DNA of 64,000 bases from Streptomyces sp. M41(2017) (GTDB lineage: Bacteria; Actinomycetota; Actinomycetes; Streptomycetales; Streptomycetaceae). Position 1 is the stretch's first letter. Every line of letters starts with the position of its first letter. Under the pieces are notes generated by a model, which saw only the letters and a list, made by a program, of their open reading frames with translations, did no database searches and was not told where the DNA came from. The stretch is from NCBI RefSeq assembly GCF_002078175.1, contig NZ_MWFK01000002.1, forward strand, positions 930,001 to 994,000. Direction: 5' to 3'. Positions 7,067-17,684 of the stretch are shown in pieces. The position numbers and the translations under genes were made by a program.

Positions 7067-9760
7067 TCAGCCCGAGGCCCGGACCAGGGTGACGGCGGTC
7101 AGCGGGAGCGATCCGGCGGAACGGCCCGCCAGCACCCGGTAGGGCCCCGGCCGGGTGCGCCAGGCGTGGTCGTCCTCGTCCCAGTGCCGCAGTGCGCGGC
7201 CCGGGATCCGCACCACCGCCGCCGTCCGCTCCCCCGGTGCTGCGTGGACGGCCGTGTAGCCCGCGAGCCAGCGTTCCGGGCGCTCCAGAGGGCCGGGGGG
7301 TCCGGCGAGGTAGACCTGGACGACCTCGCGTCCGGGACGCCCGCCCGTGTTGCGCAGCCCGATCCGCACGGTGAAGGATTCGCCGGCCACCAGGTCGTCG
7401 GGGACGTCGAGCGCTTCGTACGCCCACGTCGTGTAGCCGAGCCCGTGCCCGAACCAGTAGGCGGGCGTGCGGTGGTGGCGGGCCCAGGCGCGGTAGCCGA
7501 TGTGCAGGCCCTCGTCGTAGTCGAGGCGGCCGGCTGCAGGCTCGGTACGGGTGACCGGGGCGTCGGCGAGCGTGGCCGCCCAGGTGGTGGGCAGCCGGCC
7601 ACCCGGTTCGGCGTGCCCGAACAGCACGTCGGCCAGCCCGGAGCCGCCCTCCTGTCCGGGGAACCAGGTCAGCAGGACGGCACCGGCCTGCGCGCGCCAG
7701 GGCAGTTCGACGGGTCCCCCGCTGTTGACGACGACGACCGTGTGCGGGTTCGCGGCGGTCACCGCCCGCACCAGGTCGTCCTGTCGGCCGCCGAGCCCGA
7801 GGTCGGTCCGGTCGTAGCCCTCGGACTCGCCGTGCTCGGTGGTGCCGACGACCACGATCGCGGCATCCGCACGACGGGCGGCCACCGCGGCCTCGGCCAG
7901 GGCCGCCCGGTCGTCGGGGCGCGGTGGGGCAGCGGTCACCACGGTGGCGCGGCCGGTGCCGGGCGCGAGTTCGCGGCGCGCCGTCACCCGCACCGCACGT
8001 CCGGAGGTGAGGGGGACGCGCACGCAGTGGACGGGCGGGTTCACGTGGACGACGGCGGGGTCGTCCGTCTCCCTCGCGAACTCCCCTTCCAGGACGACGT
8101 GTTCGTCGACGGTCACGCTCATCCGGCCGAATCCGCCGACGCCGATCGTCCACGGCCCCGTCGTTCCCGGGAGCAGCACGGCGCTGATCTCGACGGTGTG
8201 CGCACCCGGGAGCTCGGGTGGTTCCAACTGGCGCCCGCTGAGCCGGTGTTCGGTATACAGCTCGTTCCCAGAAGCGTCCAGCAGACGGAGTCGCACTCCG
8301 GGGGTGTCCGTCGTGGGATCGGAGCACAGGTCGGGGGCGAGGGGAGGCGGCGGTGCGTCGGTCGACGGGCCGGGTACGTGGACGACGCGGGTGCCGTCGC
8401 CCAGCGCCGCCCTGATCCCGTCGAGCGGGGTGACGACGTGTCGCGGGAAGACGCCGGCGCTCCCGCCGCCCTGTGTGCGGGGCAGTACCGCGTGCGCGCC
8501 GATCACGGCGACCGTGCGCAGCCGGGCGGGGTCGAGCGGGAGGACGTAGCGGTTGTGCAGCAGGACGGCGCTCGCGGCGACGGCCCGGCGCAGCAGGTCC
8601 CGGGCGTCCCGGTCGAACCCCTCGGCCGCGCGCGCCGCTTCGACACCGCCACCGCCACCGCCACCGCCAGCGGCATCGGCATAGGCATCGGCAGGCACCC
8701 CGGAAGCGCTGCGGGCACCCGCGGGTCCGAGAGTCCCGGGTGCACCCCCAGCCAGGGCGTCGGCGTCTGCATCGGTGTGGGCGTGGGTGGGGGCGTCGGC
8801 AGCCTCCGGGCGGGCGGCCTCCTCCGAGGCGCCCGCGCGGGCGTCGGCGCCGACGGAGGTGCCGGCACCGGCCGCCGCGCGCACCGGCGGTTCCCCGAGC
8901 GCCCCGCACGCCGCCGCGAGCGTCAGCAGCCGGCGCACCTTGTCGTCGACGGCCGACACCGGCACGCGTCCGTCCTCCACGGCCCGCACCAGCGCGGCCC
9001 CCCAGCGACTGTCGGGTCCCGGCATGGCGAGGTCGAGACCGGCGCGGCCGGCCGGGTCGCCGTCGCGCAGCGCGCCCCAGTCGGAGACCACCACGCCGTC
9101 GAACCCCCATTCCCGCTTGAGGGGGTCGGTGAGCAGTGGACTGGCGTTCATCGTGGTGCCGTTGACGCCGTTGTACCCGGCCATGACGACCCGGACGCCG
9201 GCCTCGACCGCCGCCTCGAACGGCGCCAGGTAGACCTCGCGCAGCACCCGCTCGGACACGCGGACGTCGACGGTCAGCCGGTCGGTCTCGGAATCGTTGG
9301 CCACGTAGTGCTTGGCCGTGGCGGCCACCCCGCGCGCCTGGATGCCGCGGACGAGCGCGGCACCGGTGCGGCCGGTGAGTTCGGGGTCCTCGGAGAAGCA
9401 TTCGAAGTGCCGTCCCCCCAGCGGGGTGCGGTGCAGGTTGAGGGTCGGCGCGAGGACCACGTCGACGTCCTTGCGGCGCGCCTCGGCGGCGAGCAGGCCG
9501 CCGAGGCGTTCCACGAACCGTTCGTCCCACAGTGCTCCGAGTGCCGATGCCGAGGGCAGCAGCAAGGAGGGATCGCGCTCGTCCCAGGACTGCCCCCGCA
9601 CACCGGCGGGGCCGTCCGACAGGACCATCTCCCGCAGTCCCAGGGCCGGTTCGGCCCGGGTGCGCCAGGTGGTCGCGCCGGTCAGCAGCCGGACCTTCTC
9701 GCGGAGGGTCAGTTTGCCGAGGAGCCGTTCGCGTTCCGCCTCGTCGTCCGTCATCTCCAT
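7067..9760 (-). CDS. GH3 beta-glucosidase, cytoplasmic
   Basis: 897 residues from MEMTDDEAERER; a GAGG ribosome site precedes 9760 and longer frames run into the upstream gene. The N-terminal GH3 barrel carries the nucleophile motif VVSDWGAL and the substrate loop KHYVANDSE. The second alpha/beta sandwich follows, then a PA14-like insert (RLLDASGNELYTEHRLSG) and a C-terminal fibronectin-III-like domain. No signal peptide, so it acts in the cytoplasm on imported oligosaccharides. Between the barrel and the second domain is an odd Ala/Asp/Gly-rich stretch of about 85 residues (about 8630-8890), including a run of nine glycines, absent from typical relatives. An operator lies directly upstream. 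GH3 linkage preference is inferred from the neighbours. Confidence 0.9.
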   Translation of the reverse strand: MEMTDDEAERERLLGKLTLREKVRLLTGATTWRTRAEPALGLREMVLSDGPAGVRGQSWDERDPSLLLPSASALGALWDERFVERLGGLLAAEARRKDVDVVLAPTLNLHRTPLGGRHFECFSEDPELTGRTGAALVRGIQARGVAATAKHYVANDSETDRLTVDVRVSERVLREVYLAPFEAAVEAGVRVVMAGYNGVNGTTMNASPLLTDPLKREWGFDGVVVSDWGALRDGDPAGRAGLDLAMPGPDSRWGAALVRAVEDGRVPVSAVDDKVRRLLTLAAACGALGEPPVRAAAGAGTSVGADARAGASEEAARPEAADAPTHAHTDADADALAGGAPGTLGPAGARSASGVPADAYADAAGGGGGGGGVEAARAAEGFDRDARDLLRRAVAASAVLLHNRYVLPLDPARLRTVAVIGAHAVLPRTQGGGSAGVFPRHVVTPLDGIRAALGDGTRVVHVPGPSTDAPPPPLAPDLCSDPTTDTPGVRLRLLDASGNELYTEHRLSGRQLEPPELPGAHTVEISAVLLPGTTGPWTIGVGGFGRMSVTVDEHVVLEGEFARETDDPAVVHVNPPVHCVRVPLTSGRAVRVTARRELAPGTGRATVVTAAPPRPDDRAALAEAAVAARRADAAIVVVGTTEHGESEGYDRTDLGLGGRQDDLVRAVTAANPHTVVVVNSGGPVELPWRAQAGAVLLTWFPGQEGGSGLADVLFGHAEPGGRLPTTWAATLADAPVTRTEPAAGRLDYDEGLHIGYRAWARHHRTPAYWFGHGLGYTTWAYEALDVPDDLVAGESFTVRIGLRNTGGRPGREVVQVYLAGPPGPLERPERWLAGYTAVHAAPGERTAAVVRIPGRALRHWDEDDHAWRTRPGPYRVLAGRSAGSLPLTAVTLVRASG
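8636..8890 (-). repeat. Low-complexity insertion inside the GH3 gene
   Basis: The coding strand is rich in GCN/GAY/GGN repeats, encoding alternating Ala-Asp, Thr-His and a Gly run between VDDKVRRLL and RDLLRRAVAAS. Units such as GGCATC and CACCGC recur in tandem on the plus strand. It looks like slippage-driven expansion of an interdomain linker. Confidence 0.65.
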
Positions 9761-9780
9761 GTGTCCGGCCTCATTCCTGA

Positions 9781-9792
9781 GAGAGCGCTCTC
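9781..9792. promoter_or_regulatory. Glucan-regulon operator before GH3
   Basis: A perfect GAGAGCGCTCTC palindrome in the 47-bp gap between the end of the GH-A gene and the GH3 start. It implies that GH3 has its own regulated promoter, which must overlap the 3' end of the upstream gene. Confidence 0.8.
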
Positions 9793-9807
9793 CCGTTGGT
9801 GTCCGAC

Positions 9808-11559
9808 TCAGTTGTAGACGCCGAACTCGTACAGCGAATAGCCCCATCCGGTGCCTCGCGCCGTTCCGTTGACCCGGACGTAGCGTCCGGTGCCGGAGAC
9901 GTCGAGGTCGTCGACGCCGCCGTTGCCGTCGGTGACGCTGCGGACGGTGGTCCAGTTCTGCCCGTCGTCCGAGGTCTGGACGGTGTACGCCTTGGCGTAC
10001 GAGGTCTCCCAGACGAGTTGGACGTGCCGGAACGAGGTGCGGCTGCCGAGGTCGACGCGGAGCCACTGGGGGTCGCTCCAGTCGCTGGCCCAGCGGGTGG
10101 TGAGGTTGCCGTCGACGGCGCCCGCCGCGGTACAGGGGCAGTCACCGCCGCCCGCCTGCGCCGAGGAAGCCGTGGCCGGCTTGCCGCGGGCGATGTTGGT
10201 ACCGCTCGGGACGGGCGGTACCACACGGAAGGAGCGGGTCTCGACGCCGACGTTGCCTTTGCCGTCCTTGGCCTTGACGTAGATCTTCCAGACGCCGGGC
10301 TTGTCCGGCGCGGTCACCCTGAGCCGGCCGCCGCCGAGGTTGGTGGCGGGCAGCGTGACGAGCTGCTTGCTCTGGTCGATGTAGTTGCTGTTGTCCTGCA
10401 CCTCGTACGTGATCGGGTCGCCGTCGGGGTCGGTGGCCTTCACCGCGAGGGTGAGGTCGCCCCCGGCCGGCACCTTGGCGGCATCGCCCTCGACGGTCAG
10501 GTCGGAGATGACCGGCGGGGTGTTGTCGTGGGAGGTGTCCGCTCCGTACGCCTTCTTCACGGCGTAGTACGAGAGCCGCTTCTCGCCGGCGGGGAGCAGG
10601 TTGAACCAGATGCCGCCGAAGTCGTACTCGGTGCCGTAGTGGAACATCGTGGCGCCGAGCGCGACGCCCTTGTGTCCGGTGATGCAGTTCCACGCCCGGG
10701 TGTATCCGTCGGCCTTGGCCCGGTCGGTGGGCTCGGCGGGGACGCCGTTCGCGTCGTCCGGCACCTCCCACTCGCCCGCGGGCCCGGTCTCGGTGACGAT
10801 GTACGGCTTGGTGTAACCGCCCTGCTGCCAGGCGGCCTTGACGTCACAGACCGCGTTGTAGGCGTTCACGGCGTAGAGGTCGAGGTCGGGGGCGTTCTTC
10901 TTGTAGTACGGCCAGGCGCCGACCCACGCGTCGGTCGAGGTGACCGGGTGGTTGGGGTCGACGGCGTGGATCTTCTTGGTGATGTCGTTGACGAGGGTCG
11001 TGTACGCGTTGCGCTGGCGCTCCAGCTCGTCGCCGCTGTAGCAGTTCTGCAGGCCGAGCACGGATTCGTTGCCGACGTTCCACATCAGGACACCGGGGTT
11101 GTCCTTGTAGGTGGCCGCCCACTGCGGGAACTCGCTGAGGACCTGGTTCTTGTAGGCCGTGTCCGTCAGGTAGTTGACGCAGCCGCCGCTGCCGGGCCCG
11201 CCGCCGGGCTGCAGCCAGAAGCCGGCGATCACCTTGATGCCCTGGGCGGCGGCCGCGTCGAAGAGCGGCTTGCTGGACGCGTCGGTGCCCCAGGTGCGGA
11301 TGGTGTTGACGCCCATCGACTTCAGATCGGGCATGTAGCGCGGGGCGTCGCTGACGGACGGCCCCCAGGTGAGGCCCTTGATCTGGTACGGGCTGCCGTC
11401 GACGGTCAGTTGCCAGTTGCCCTGCGAGCCGGTGACCTTGACGACGCTGCCGGCGGCGTGCGCGGGCTGGGAGGGCAGCGCGACGAGAGCTCCCGCGGCG
11501 AGCAGGCCCGCGGTGAGGGGCGCCGTGACGCGGCGCCGGGTGGTACGGGATGCGGTCAT
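9808..11559 (-). CDS. Secreted clan GH-A glycoside hydrolase with C-terminal discoidin domain
   Basis: 583 residues. A signal peptide (MTASRTTRRR then a hydrophobic stretch ending AHAA, about residue 36) is followed by a TIM barrel to about residue 340. It has the clan GH-A pattern of acid/base Glu165 in WNVGNES and nucleophile Glu257 in VTETGP. An Ig-like domain (about 345-450) and an F5/8 type C / CBM32-like domain (about 455-583) follow. The family number is not certain; GH2- or GH5-like barrels and endo-beta-1,3-glucanases of clan A are the nearest ideas. The context of GH55, GH64 and GH3 points to a beta-1,3-glucan or related fungal wall target. The start is at MTASR because a signal peptide begins there. 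It lies 100 bp downstream of DUF1996, probably in one transcript. Confidence 0.82.
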   Translation of the reverse strand: MTASRTTRRRVTAPLTAGLLAAGALVALPSQPAHAAGSVVKVTGSQGNWQLTVDGSPYQIKGLTWGPSVSDAPRYMPDLKSMGVNTIRTWGTDASSKPLFDAAAAQGIKVIAGFWLQPGGGPGSGGCVNYLTDTAYKNQVLSEFPQWAATYKDNPGVLMWNVGNESVLGLQNCYSGDELERQRNAYTTLVNDITKKIHAVDPNHPVTSTDAWVGAWPYYKKNAPDLDLYAVNAYNAVCDVKAAWQQGGYTKPYIVTETGPAGEWEVPDDANGVPAEPTDRAKADGYTRAWNCITGHKGVALGATMFHYGTEYDFGGIWFNLLPAGEKRLSYYAVKKAYGADTSHDNTPPVISDLTVEGDAAKVPAGGDLTLAVKATDPDGDPITYEVQDNSNYIDQSKQLVTLPATNLGGGRLRVTAPDKPGVWKIYVKAKDGKGNVGVETRSFRVVPPVPSGTNIARGKPATASSAQAGGGDCPCTAAGAVDGNLTTRWASDWSDPQWLRVDLGSRTSFRHVQLVWETSYAKAYTVQTSDDGQNWTTVRSVTDGNGGVDDLDVSGTGRYVRVNGTARGTGWGYSLYEFGVYN

Positions 11560-11659
11560 GAGTGTCCGTCCGGTGTGCGGGTGAGGGGGGAGGAGCAGGG
11601 GGTCGGGCGGTGGGATCCCGCCGGCCGGGGCCATGTACCGGCCGGCGGGAGTGCCGGCG

Positions 11660-12754
11660 TCAGGGAAGCCGGTAGTTCGCGTCGAGCGCCGCGCCCGCCT
11701 CGGGGTGGGTCTGGTCGTAGCCGCGGGCGTCGCACTGGAGGCCGCCGACGACACAGTGGTCGACGAGCGCCTTGAGCGTCGGCGCGTCCCAGGCGTTGAA
11801 GAAGTCGTAGTGGAAGGAGTAGCCGGCGCCGCTCGCCAGTTTCACCTTGGACATGTCGCCGTTGACCGGGAAGGCCATCTTGAACTCGATCATCGGCAGG
11901 GCGACGGGGTGGTCGTCCGGGCAGATGTTGTTGTTCGTGCCGGGGTTGACCACCGGATACGCCATGTGGCTCTGGTGGTTGGGGGTGTCCAGGTACTTGC
12001 CGTCCCAGCAACTGGGCGCCTGGAAGCGGATGTTGAGCTGGACGTCGGCCCTGTTCGGGCACTGCGCGGGAAAGTCGACGTTGAAGAAGCTGTCGCCGCA
12101 CTCCCAGCCCTCCACGAAACCGCGGTGGTTGCGGAAGTCGGCCGCCGACTGCAGGGGGCTGCCGACGACGAAGCGCAGTCCCTTGGGGAAGGGCCGCACG
12201 CTGGTGTAGTCGGTGACCCCGGCCTTGTAGTAGATGACCTGGGGGCCCACCGGAAGCACGGGTGTGCTGCCGTTGAGCAGGGTCGGCATCCAGTAGGCCG
12301 ACTTGTCGCCGGGGGCCTTGCAGGTGGTCCCGCCGGAGTCGAGCGAGGCGGTGGTGCTGGCCGCGTTCGTGGTGGTGTTGCCCATGAAGGTGTGGTCGTG
12401 CGACTTGCCCGGCTGGCCGGGGTAGACGATCGGGTCGTCCGGCCGGGTGTGGGACACCGAACAGTTCGCCTGGAACTCGTGGAAGTACCGGTGCGTCGGC
12501 TCCGCCTTGGAGGGGACGACCCCGGTCACCGGCGGGTTCGCCGGGATGTATCCGTCGCCGTCCGGGTCCTCGGGCGAGGCGAGCGTCGAGACGGGCATCG
12601 CGTGCCCGGTGTGGACGGTGGCCGAACCGGCCACCGAGGTTGTCGCGCCCGATGCCGGGTCGGCGCTCATCGCCACGCCGGCCAGGCCGAGCGTGGTGAG
12701 GACCAGTGCGCTGGACATCAGGATTCCTGAGACGATCTTCGATCTCCGTGCCAT
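11660..12754 (-). CDS. Secreted DUF1996 protein of the glucan regulon
   Basis: 364 residues. A signal peptide is clear (MARRSKIVSG then a hydrophobic segment), followed by a short linker with an aspartate-rich DPDGDGY stretch. The DUF1996 domain begins near FHEFQANCSVSH, with conserved HTRPDDPIVYPG, SHDHTFMGN and HVxxHY-type elements. Several paired cysteines suggest disulfides in an exported fold. The enzymatic activity of DUF1996 is not known to me. A strong GGAGG ribosome site precedes 12754. It is the first gene after a regulated promoter at 12863-12915 and so is probably the lead gene of an operon with the GH-A hydrolase; this places it in beta-glucan use. Confidence 0.87.
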   Translation of the reverse strand: MARRSKIVSGILMSSALVLTTLGLAGVAMSADPASGATTSVAGSATVHTGHAMPVSTLASPEDPDGDGYIPANPPVTGVVPSKAEPTHRYFHEFQANCSVSHTRPDDPIVYPGQPGKSHDHTFMGNTTTNAASTTASLDSGGTTCKAPGDKSAYWMPTLLNGSTPVLPVGPQVIYYKAGVTDYTSVRPFPKGLRFVVGSPLQSAADFRNHRGFVEGWECGDSFFNVDFPAQCPNRADVQLNIRFQAPSCWDGKYLDTPNHQSHMAYPVVNPGTNNNICPDDHPVALPMIEFKMAFPVNGDMSKVKLASGAGYSFHYDFFNAWDAPTLKALVDHCVVGGLQCDARGYDQTHPEAGAALDANYRLP

Positions 12755-12864
12755 GGAGACCTCCTGCCACGTCGATGGGGACGGTGGGGGCCGGGCGACC
12801 CACGGACGAAGTGCGGTCCGAGGCCGCCCGCGTGACGGTCCATCACATGTGCCGTGGAAACTGG

Positions 12865-12876
12865 GAGAGCGCTCTC
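12865..12876. promoter_or_regulatory. Glucan-regulon operator for the DUF1996 operon
   Basis: The perfect core GAGAGCGCTCTC extends to the 16-bp palindrome GGGAGAGCGCTCTCCC at 12863-12878. It lies about 110 bp upstream of the DUF1996 start and just downstream of the minus-strand promoter at 12887-12915, where bound repressor would block initiation. Confidence 0.82.
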
Positions 12877-12886
12877 CCGTCGAGGA

Positions 12887-12915
12887 GTGTTGTGGCGGTT
12901 GCGCAAGGGTGTCAA
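12887..12915 (-). promoter_or_regulatory. Candidate promoter of the DUF1996 operon
   Basis: On the minus strand a perfect -35 TTGACA (12910-12915) is followed by a 17-bp spacer and CAACAC (12887-12892) as a weak -10. The operator begins about 10 bp further on. The rest of the 420-bp divergent gap (12755-13175) holds the second operator and an AT-richer stretch near 13000-13030 with no other feature I can name. Confidence 0.5.
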
Positions 12916-13118
12916 GGGAGCTGACGGAGAATCACTGCGTGCGATGCACGCATCTCTTGAACGCACCTGGACGCCGGGAAACCGCCCTCAAGTCCCCTTA
13001 AAGACTCATCAAGTGCAGCAAATTGAGGCCGAGTCGACGGTTCAGTCGGCAACAACATCCGGTACTCCGGTCACAACTCTTGACGCGTCGTTCACCTGGA
13101 TGAAGCATGCATCGGCAA

Positions 13119-13130
13119 GAGAGCGCTCCC
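13119..13130. promoter_or_regulatory. Glucan-regulon operator for GH55
   Basis: GAGAGCGCTCCC has one mismatch to the regulon core and lies 46 bp upstream of the GH55 start. A TTGACG element at 13080-13085 could be the -35 of the promoter it controls; the -10 is poor (AAGCAT). Confidence 0.72.
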
Positions 13131-13175
13131 CCAACCTCCCACCGTTCACTTCCTGAACCAGGAGAGTCGCCCCCC

Positions 13176-14975
<1,800 letters not shown>

Positions 14976-14993
14976 CGGTTGCCGCCCACGGCG

Positions 14994-15041
14994 CACCGCC
15001 GGGACCCGTCCTCCTGCTGAGGAGGGCGGGTCCCGGCGGTG
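14994..15041. terminator. Strong bidirectional terminator hairpin
   Basis: CACCGCCGGGACCCG (14994-15008) pairs perfectly with CGGGTCCCGGCGGTG (15027-15041). The inner CCTCCT/AGGAGG continues the stem to about 22 bp with a GCTG loop. It lies between the convergent GH55 and lipoprotein genes. Confidence 0.85.
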
Positions 15042-15072
15042 GACGGCCGGCCGTGGTGCGGCCGCCGAGGGT

Positions 15073-15696
15073 TCAGTAGCGCTGGGCCTTCGCGAGCACG
15101 GGGGTGAGCTGGGGCTCGGCGGGCTGCCGGCTGACCACGACCGGCTGCGCGCGCTTGCCCGGTTCGAGGTTCTCCTTGCCGACGTAGCGGGTCTCCACGA
15201 CCTTCCCGTCGGGGTTCTTGAAGTCGACCTGGACGGCGTACGACGCCTTCTGGTCGGTCGTGTTGGTGATGGTGACGACCACGGCGCGCAGGCCGCCGGT
15301 CTCCCCGGTGGGCAGGCCGGTCATGCTGACGTCGGAGGTCGCGTTGCCGGCGCCCTTGACGTCCTTCAGCTGCTTCTGGGCGGTGACGGCGGCGCGTTCG
15401 GTGTCGGCGTTGACCGACGCGGCGAACTCCGAGGCCCGGGCGGACACGGAGGCGGCCGCGGACGACGCCCGGCCGCTCGCGGACTCGATGATCGAGGAGG
15501 CGGCGGAGGCGATCGCGGAGGGCGGTGTCCCCGTGAAGTCGGAGGCGTTCGGCGGGGTGGGATTGGCGGAGGCCGCCCCGCTGTCGTTGTCGCTGTCCGA
15601 ACTGCACGAGACCAGGAGGGACCCGCACGCGATCGCGGCCAGCAGGGCAGCGACATGCCGTGATCCGCCTCGGCCGGGGGTTGCGCGTCTGCTCAT
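15073..15696 (-). CDS. Lipoprotein with coiled Ala/Ser region and C-terminal beta domain
   Basis: 207 residues. The N-terminus is a lipoprotein signal: charged MSRRATPGRGGSRH, a hydrophobic segment and the lipobox LLVSC with Cys31, so the mature protein is lipid-anchored outside the membrane. Residues about 58-115 are Ala/Ser-rich and probably helical. Residues about 120-207 (RAVVVTITNTTDQKASYAVQ) look like the beta-sandwich of FxLYD-type Streptomyces lipoproteins. No catalytic motif is visible. The start at 15696 is chosen for the signal and a GGAAGAGG ribosome site. It converges on GH55 and follows the GMC operon in the same direction with a 137-bp gap. Confidence 0.85.
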   Translation of the reverse strand: MSRRATPGRGGSRHVAALLAAIACGSLLVSCSSDSDNDSGAASANPTPPNASDFTGTPPSAIASAASSIIESASGRASSAAASVSARASEFAASVNADTERAAVTAQKQLKDVKGAGNATSDVSMTGLPTGETGGLRAVVVTITNTTDQKASYAVQVDFKNPDGKVVETRYVGKENLEPGKRAQPVVVSRQPAEPQLTPVLAKAQRY

Positions 15697-15833
15697 GGGT
15701 TTCGCCTCTTCCTGCCGTACGGGGCACGGGGGCTCGTCGGCTCGTCCACTTCCGTTCGTACGGACTCCCTCATGCTCCGTGCCGTGCGCGGTGGCGGCGA
15801 ACCACGGGCGCCCATTGGGGTGGCGCGGGGAGC

Positions 15834-17684
15834 TCAGCGGCCGTGTCCCGTGCGGTCGAGCCACGCCTGGGACACCGCCAGGGCCGCCGCCATGATGCTC
15901 AGCTGCGGGTTGACCTCCGGGCAGGCCGGCAGGACCGAGCCGTCCGCGACGAGCACGCCGTGGACACCGCGCAGCCGTCCCTCGGGGTCGGCGGGAGCGC
16001 GCCCGGGATCGGCGCCCGCGGCCACGGTGCCGGTCGGGTGGAACGCCGAAAGGCGCAGATCGCGAGGCCCCACGCCCGCGAGGAGGTCGTCGAGCGCGTC
16101 GAGCGAGCGGGCCCGGGGCGCGCTCGCGACACCGGTGAGGACCTCCTCGGCGCCCGCGGCGAACAGCAGACGGCCCATGGCGCGTACGGCTGTCATCAGG
16201 CGGTCCCCGTCGCGCGGGTCGAGGGCGTAGCCGACCACGGTGCGGTCGCGGCCCACGACCCGGCCACAGGGGCGGTCGGCGATCATGGCGCCGAGGGTCG
16301 CGAGGTGGTCGGCGCCCTCCAGTTCGCGCCGCAGTTCGCGGCCGAGGCCCGGCAGGACGAAGCTGCCCATGCCCGGCGGGCTCGCGGTCGCCTCGACGAG
16401 GACACCGCGTTCGTGGAGTTCCTCGACGCCGACGCTCTGCAGCACGCCGCGCGAGGCTGTGACGGGTTCGGCGAAGCGTCCGGCGACGCTGGTGGCCGGG
16501 TGGACGCTGAGGTTGCGGCCCAGGCGGGGGTGCCCGCCGAGACCGGAGCGGCGCAGCAGCCCCGGTGTATGGAGTGTCCCGGCCGCGGCCACGACGAGGG
16601 GCGCGAGGATCTCCAGTTCGCTGCCGTCGGCCCGGCGGGCCAGCACCCCCGCGGCGCGGGGTCCGCCCGGCACGTCGCGGTCCAGCAGGACGCGGTGGGC
16701 GCGCACCCCGGTGACGATCCGGGCGCCCGCGGCGCAGGCGTCGGGCAGGACGGAGAGCTGGACGCTCTGTTTCGCGCCGGTCGGGCAGCCCACCACGCAC
16801 TGGCAGGAGCCTTTGCAGCCGGGCGCGTTGCGGCGCAGGGGCGCGGCCCGCCAGCCGAGTCGTTCGGCGCCGGCCAGGGCGAGCAGGCCGTTGGTGCCGA
16901 GGACGTCGAGGGGTTGCGGCGCCACCCGGAGGGTGTGTTCCACCTCGTCGAGGAGGGGCCCGAATCCGTCGGCGAGCGCGAAGCCGAACGTGCCGCTCCA
17001 GCGGGCCAGGACGTGGTCCGGAGTCCGGTAGCAGGTGCCGGAGTTGACGACGGTGGTGCCGCCGACCGCGCGGCCGACCGGCAGCAGCAGCGGCGGGTTG
17101 CCGAGGGCGACGGTGGCGCCCCCGTCCCGGTACAGCTCGGCGAACCGGTCGAGGGGTGCCCGGCGTCCGAAGGAGGCCGTGGAGTGGTGCTCGCCCTCCT
17201 CCAGGACCACCACGTCGAGTCCGGCGCGGGCGAGGGTCCGGGCGGCCATGGCTCCGCCGGCGCCGGAGCCGACGACGATCACGTCGGCGGTGCTCCGGGC
17301 CGGCCAGTCACCGGCCGGGGTGCAGTCGAGCGGCGGGTCCGGGGGCGCCGCGGGTGGCGTGGGCGCGGGGCCGGCCATCATCCGTTCGGTGCCGGCGGCG
17401 AGCAGCACGGGAACCTTGAGGACGTCGAGGAACGGGGCGAGCCGGGGGTGCGCGGCGAGGGAGCCGAGGACGTCCTCGCGTTCACCAGGCGTGAGGGCGG
17501 TGAGGCGTCTGCCGGTACGCAGGACGGCGTACGTCTCCAGGGCGCCGACGGCGGTGCGGACACCGGCCCGGGCGGGCCGGGGCAGGCTGGTGAGGACCGT
17601 GTCGAGGCGGCTCGGCACGCGGGCGGGCCAGTCGGCGTCGCCCGAGTCGGCGAGGAGCGCCGCGACGAGTCCGTCGGCGGTCAT
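15834..17684 (-). CDS. GMC-family FAD oxidoreductase
   Basis: 616 residues. After about 130 residues of an N-terminal helical extension (resembling gluconate 2-dehydrogenase subunit 3) comes the FAD motif VVGSGAGGAMAARTLARAG, then the GMC signature with GRAVGGTTVVNSGTCY. A Cys-rich segment GCKGSCQCVVGCPTGAK suggests a metal or disulfide site. Near the C-terminus are SAFHPTGT and CPEVNPQLSIMA with the catalytic His and Asn. The family oxidises alcohols, sterols or long-chain fatty alcohols; the substrate here is unknown. Its ATG overlaps the TGA of the upstream gene, so the two are translationally coupled. Confidence 0.85.
   Translation of the reverse strand: MTADGLVAALLADSGDADWPARVPSRLDTVLTSLPRPARAGVRTAVGALETYAVLRTGRRLTALTPGEREDVLGSLAAHPRLAPFLDVLKVPVLLAAGTERMMAGPAPTPPAAPPDPPLDCTPAGDWPARSTADVIVVGSGAGGAMAARTLARAGLDVVVLEEGEHHSTASFGRRAPLDRFAELYRDGGATVALGNPPLLLPVGRAVGGTTVVNSGTCYRTPDHVLARWSGTFGFALADGFGPLLDEVEHTLRVAPQPLDVLGTNGLLALAGAERLGWRAAPLRRNAPGCKGSCQCVVGCPTGAKQSVQLSVLPDACAAGARIVTGVRAHRVLLDRDVPGGPRAAGVLARRADGSELEILAPLVVAAAGTLHTPGLLRRSGLGGHPRLGRNLSVHPATSVAGRFAEPVTASRGVLQSVGVEELHERGVLVEATASPPGMGSFVLPGLGRELRRELEGADHLATLGAMIADRPCGRVVGRDRTVVGYALDPRDGDRLMTAVRAMGRLLFAAGAEEVLTGVASAPRARSLDALDDLLAGVGPRDLRLSAFHPTGTVAAGADPGRAPADPEGRLRGVHGVLVADGSVLPACPEVNPQLSIMAAALAVSQAWLDRTGHGR

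Noticed and set aside
7166..9817. 883-residue plus-strand open frame over GH3
   Set aside because: Antisense shadow of the GH3 gene, Gly/Arg/Val-rich, no motif.
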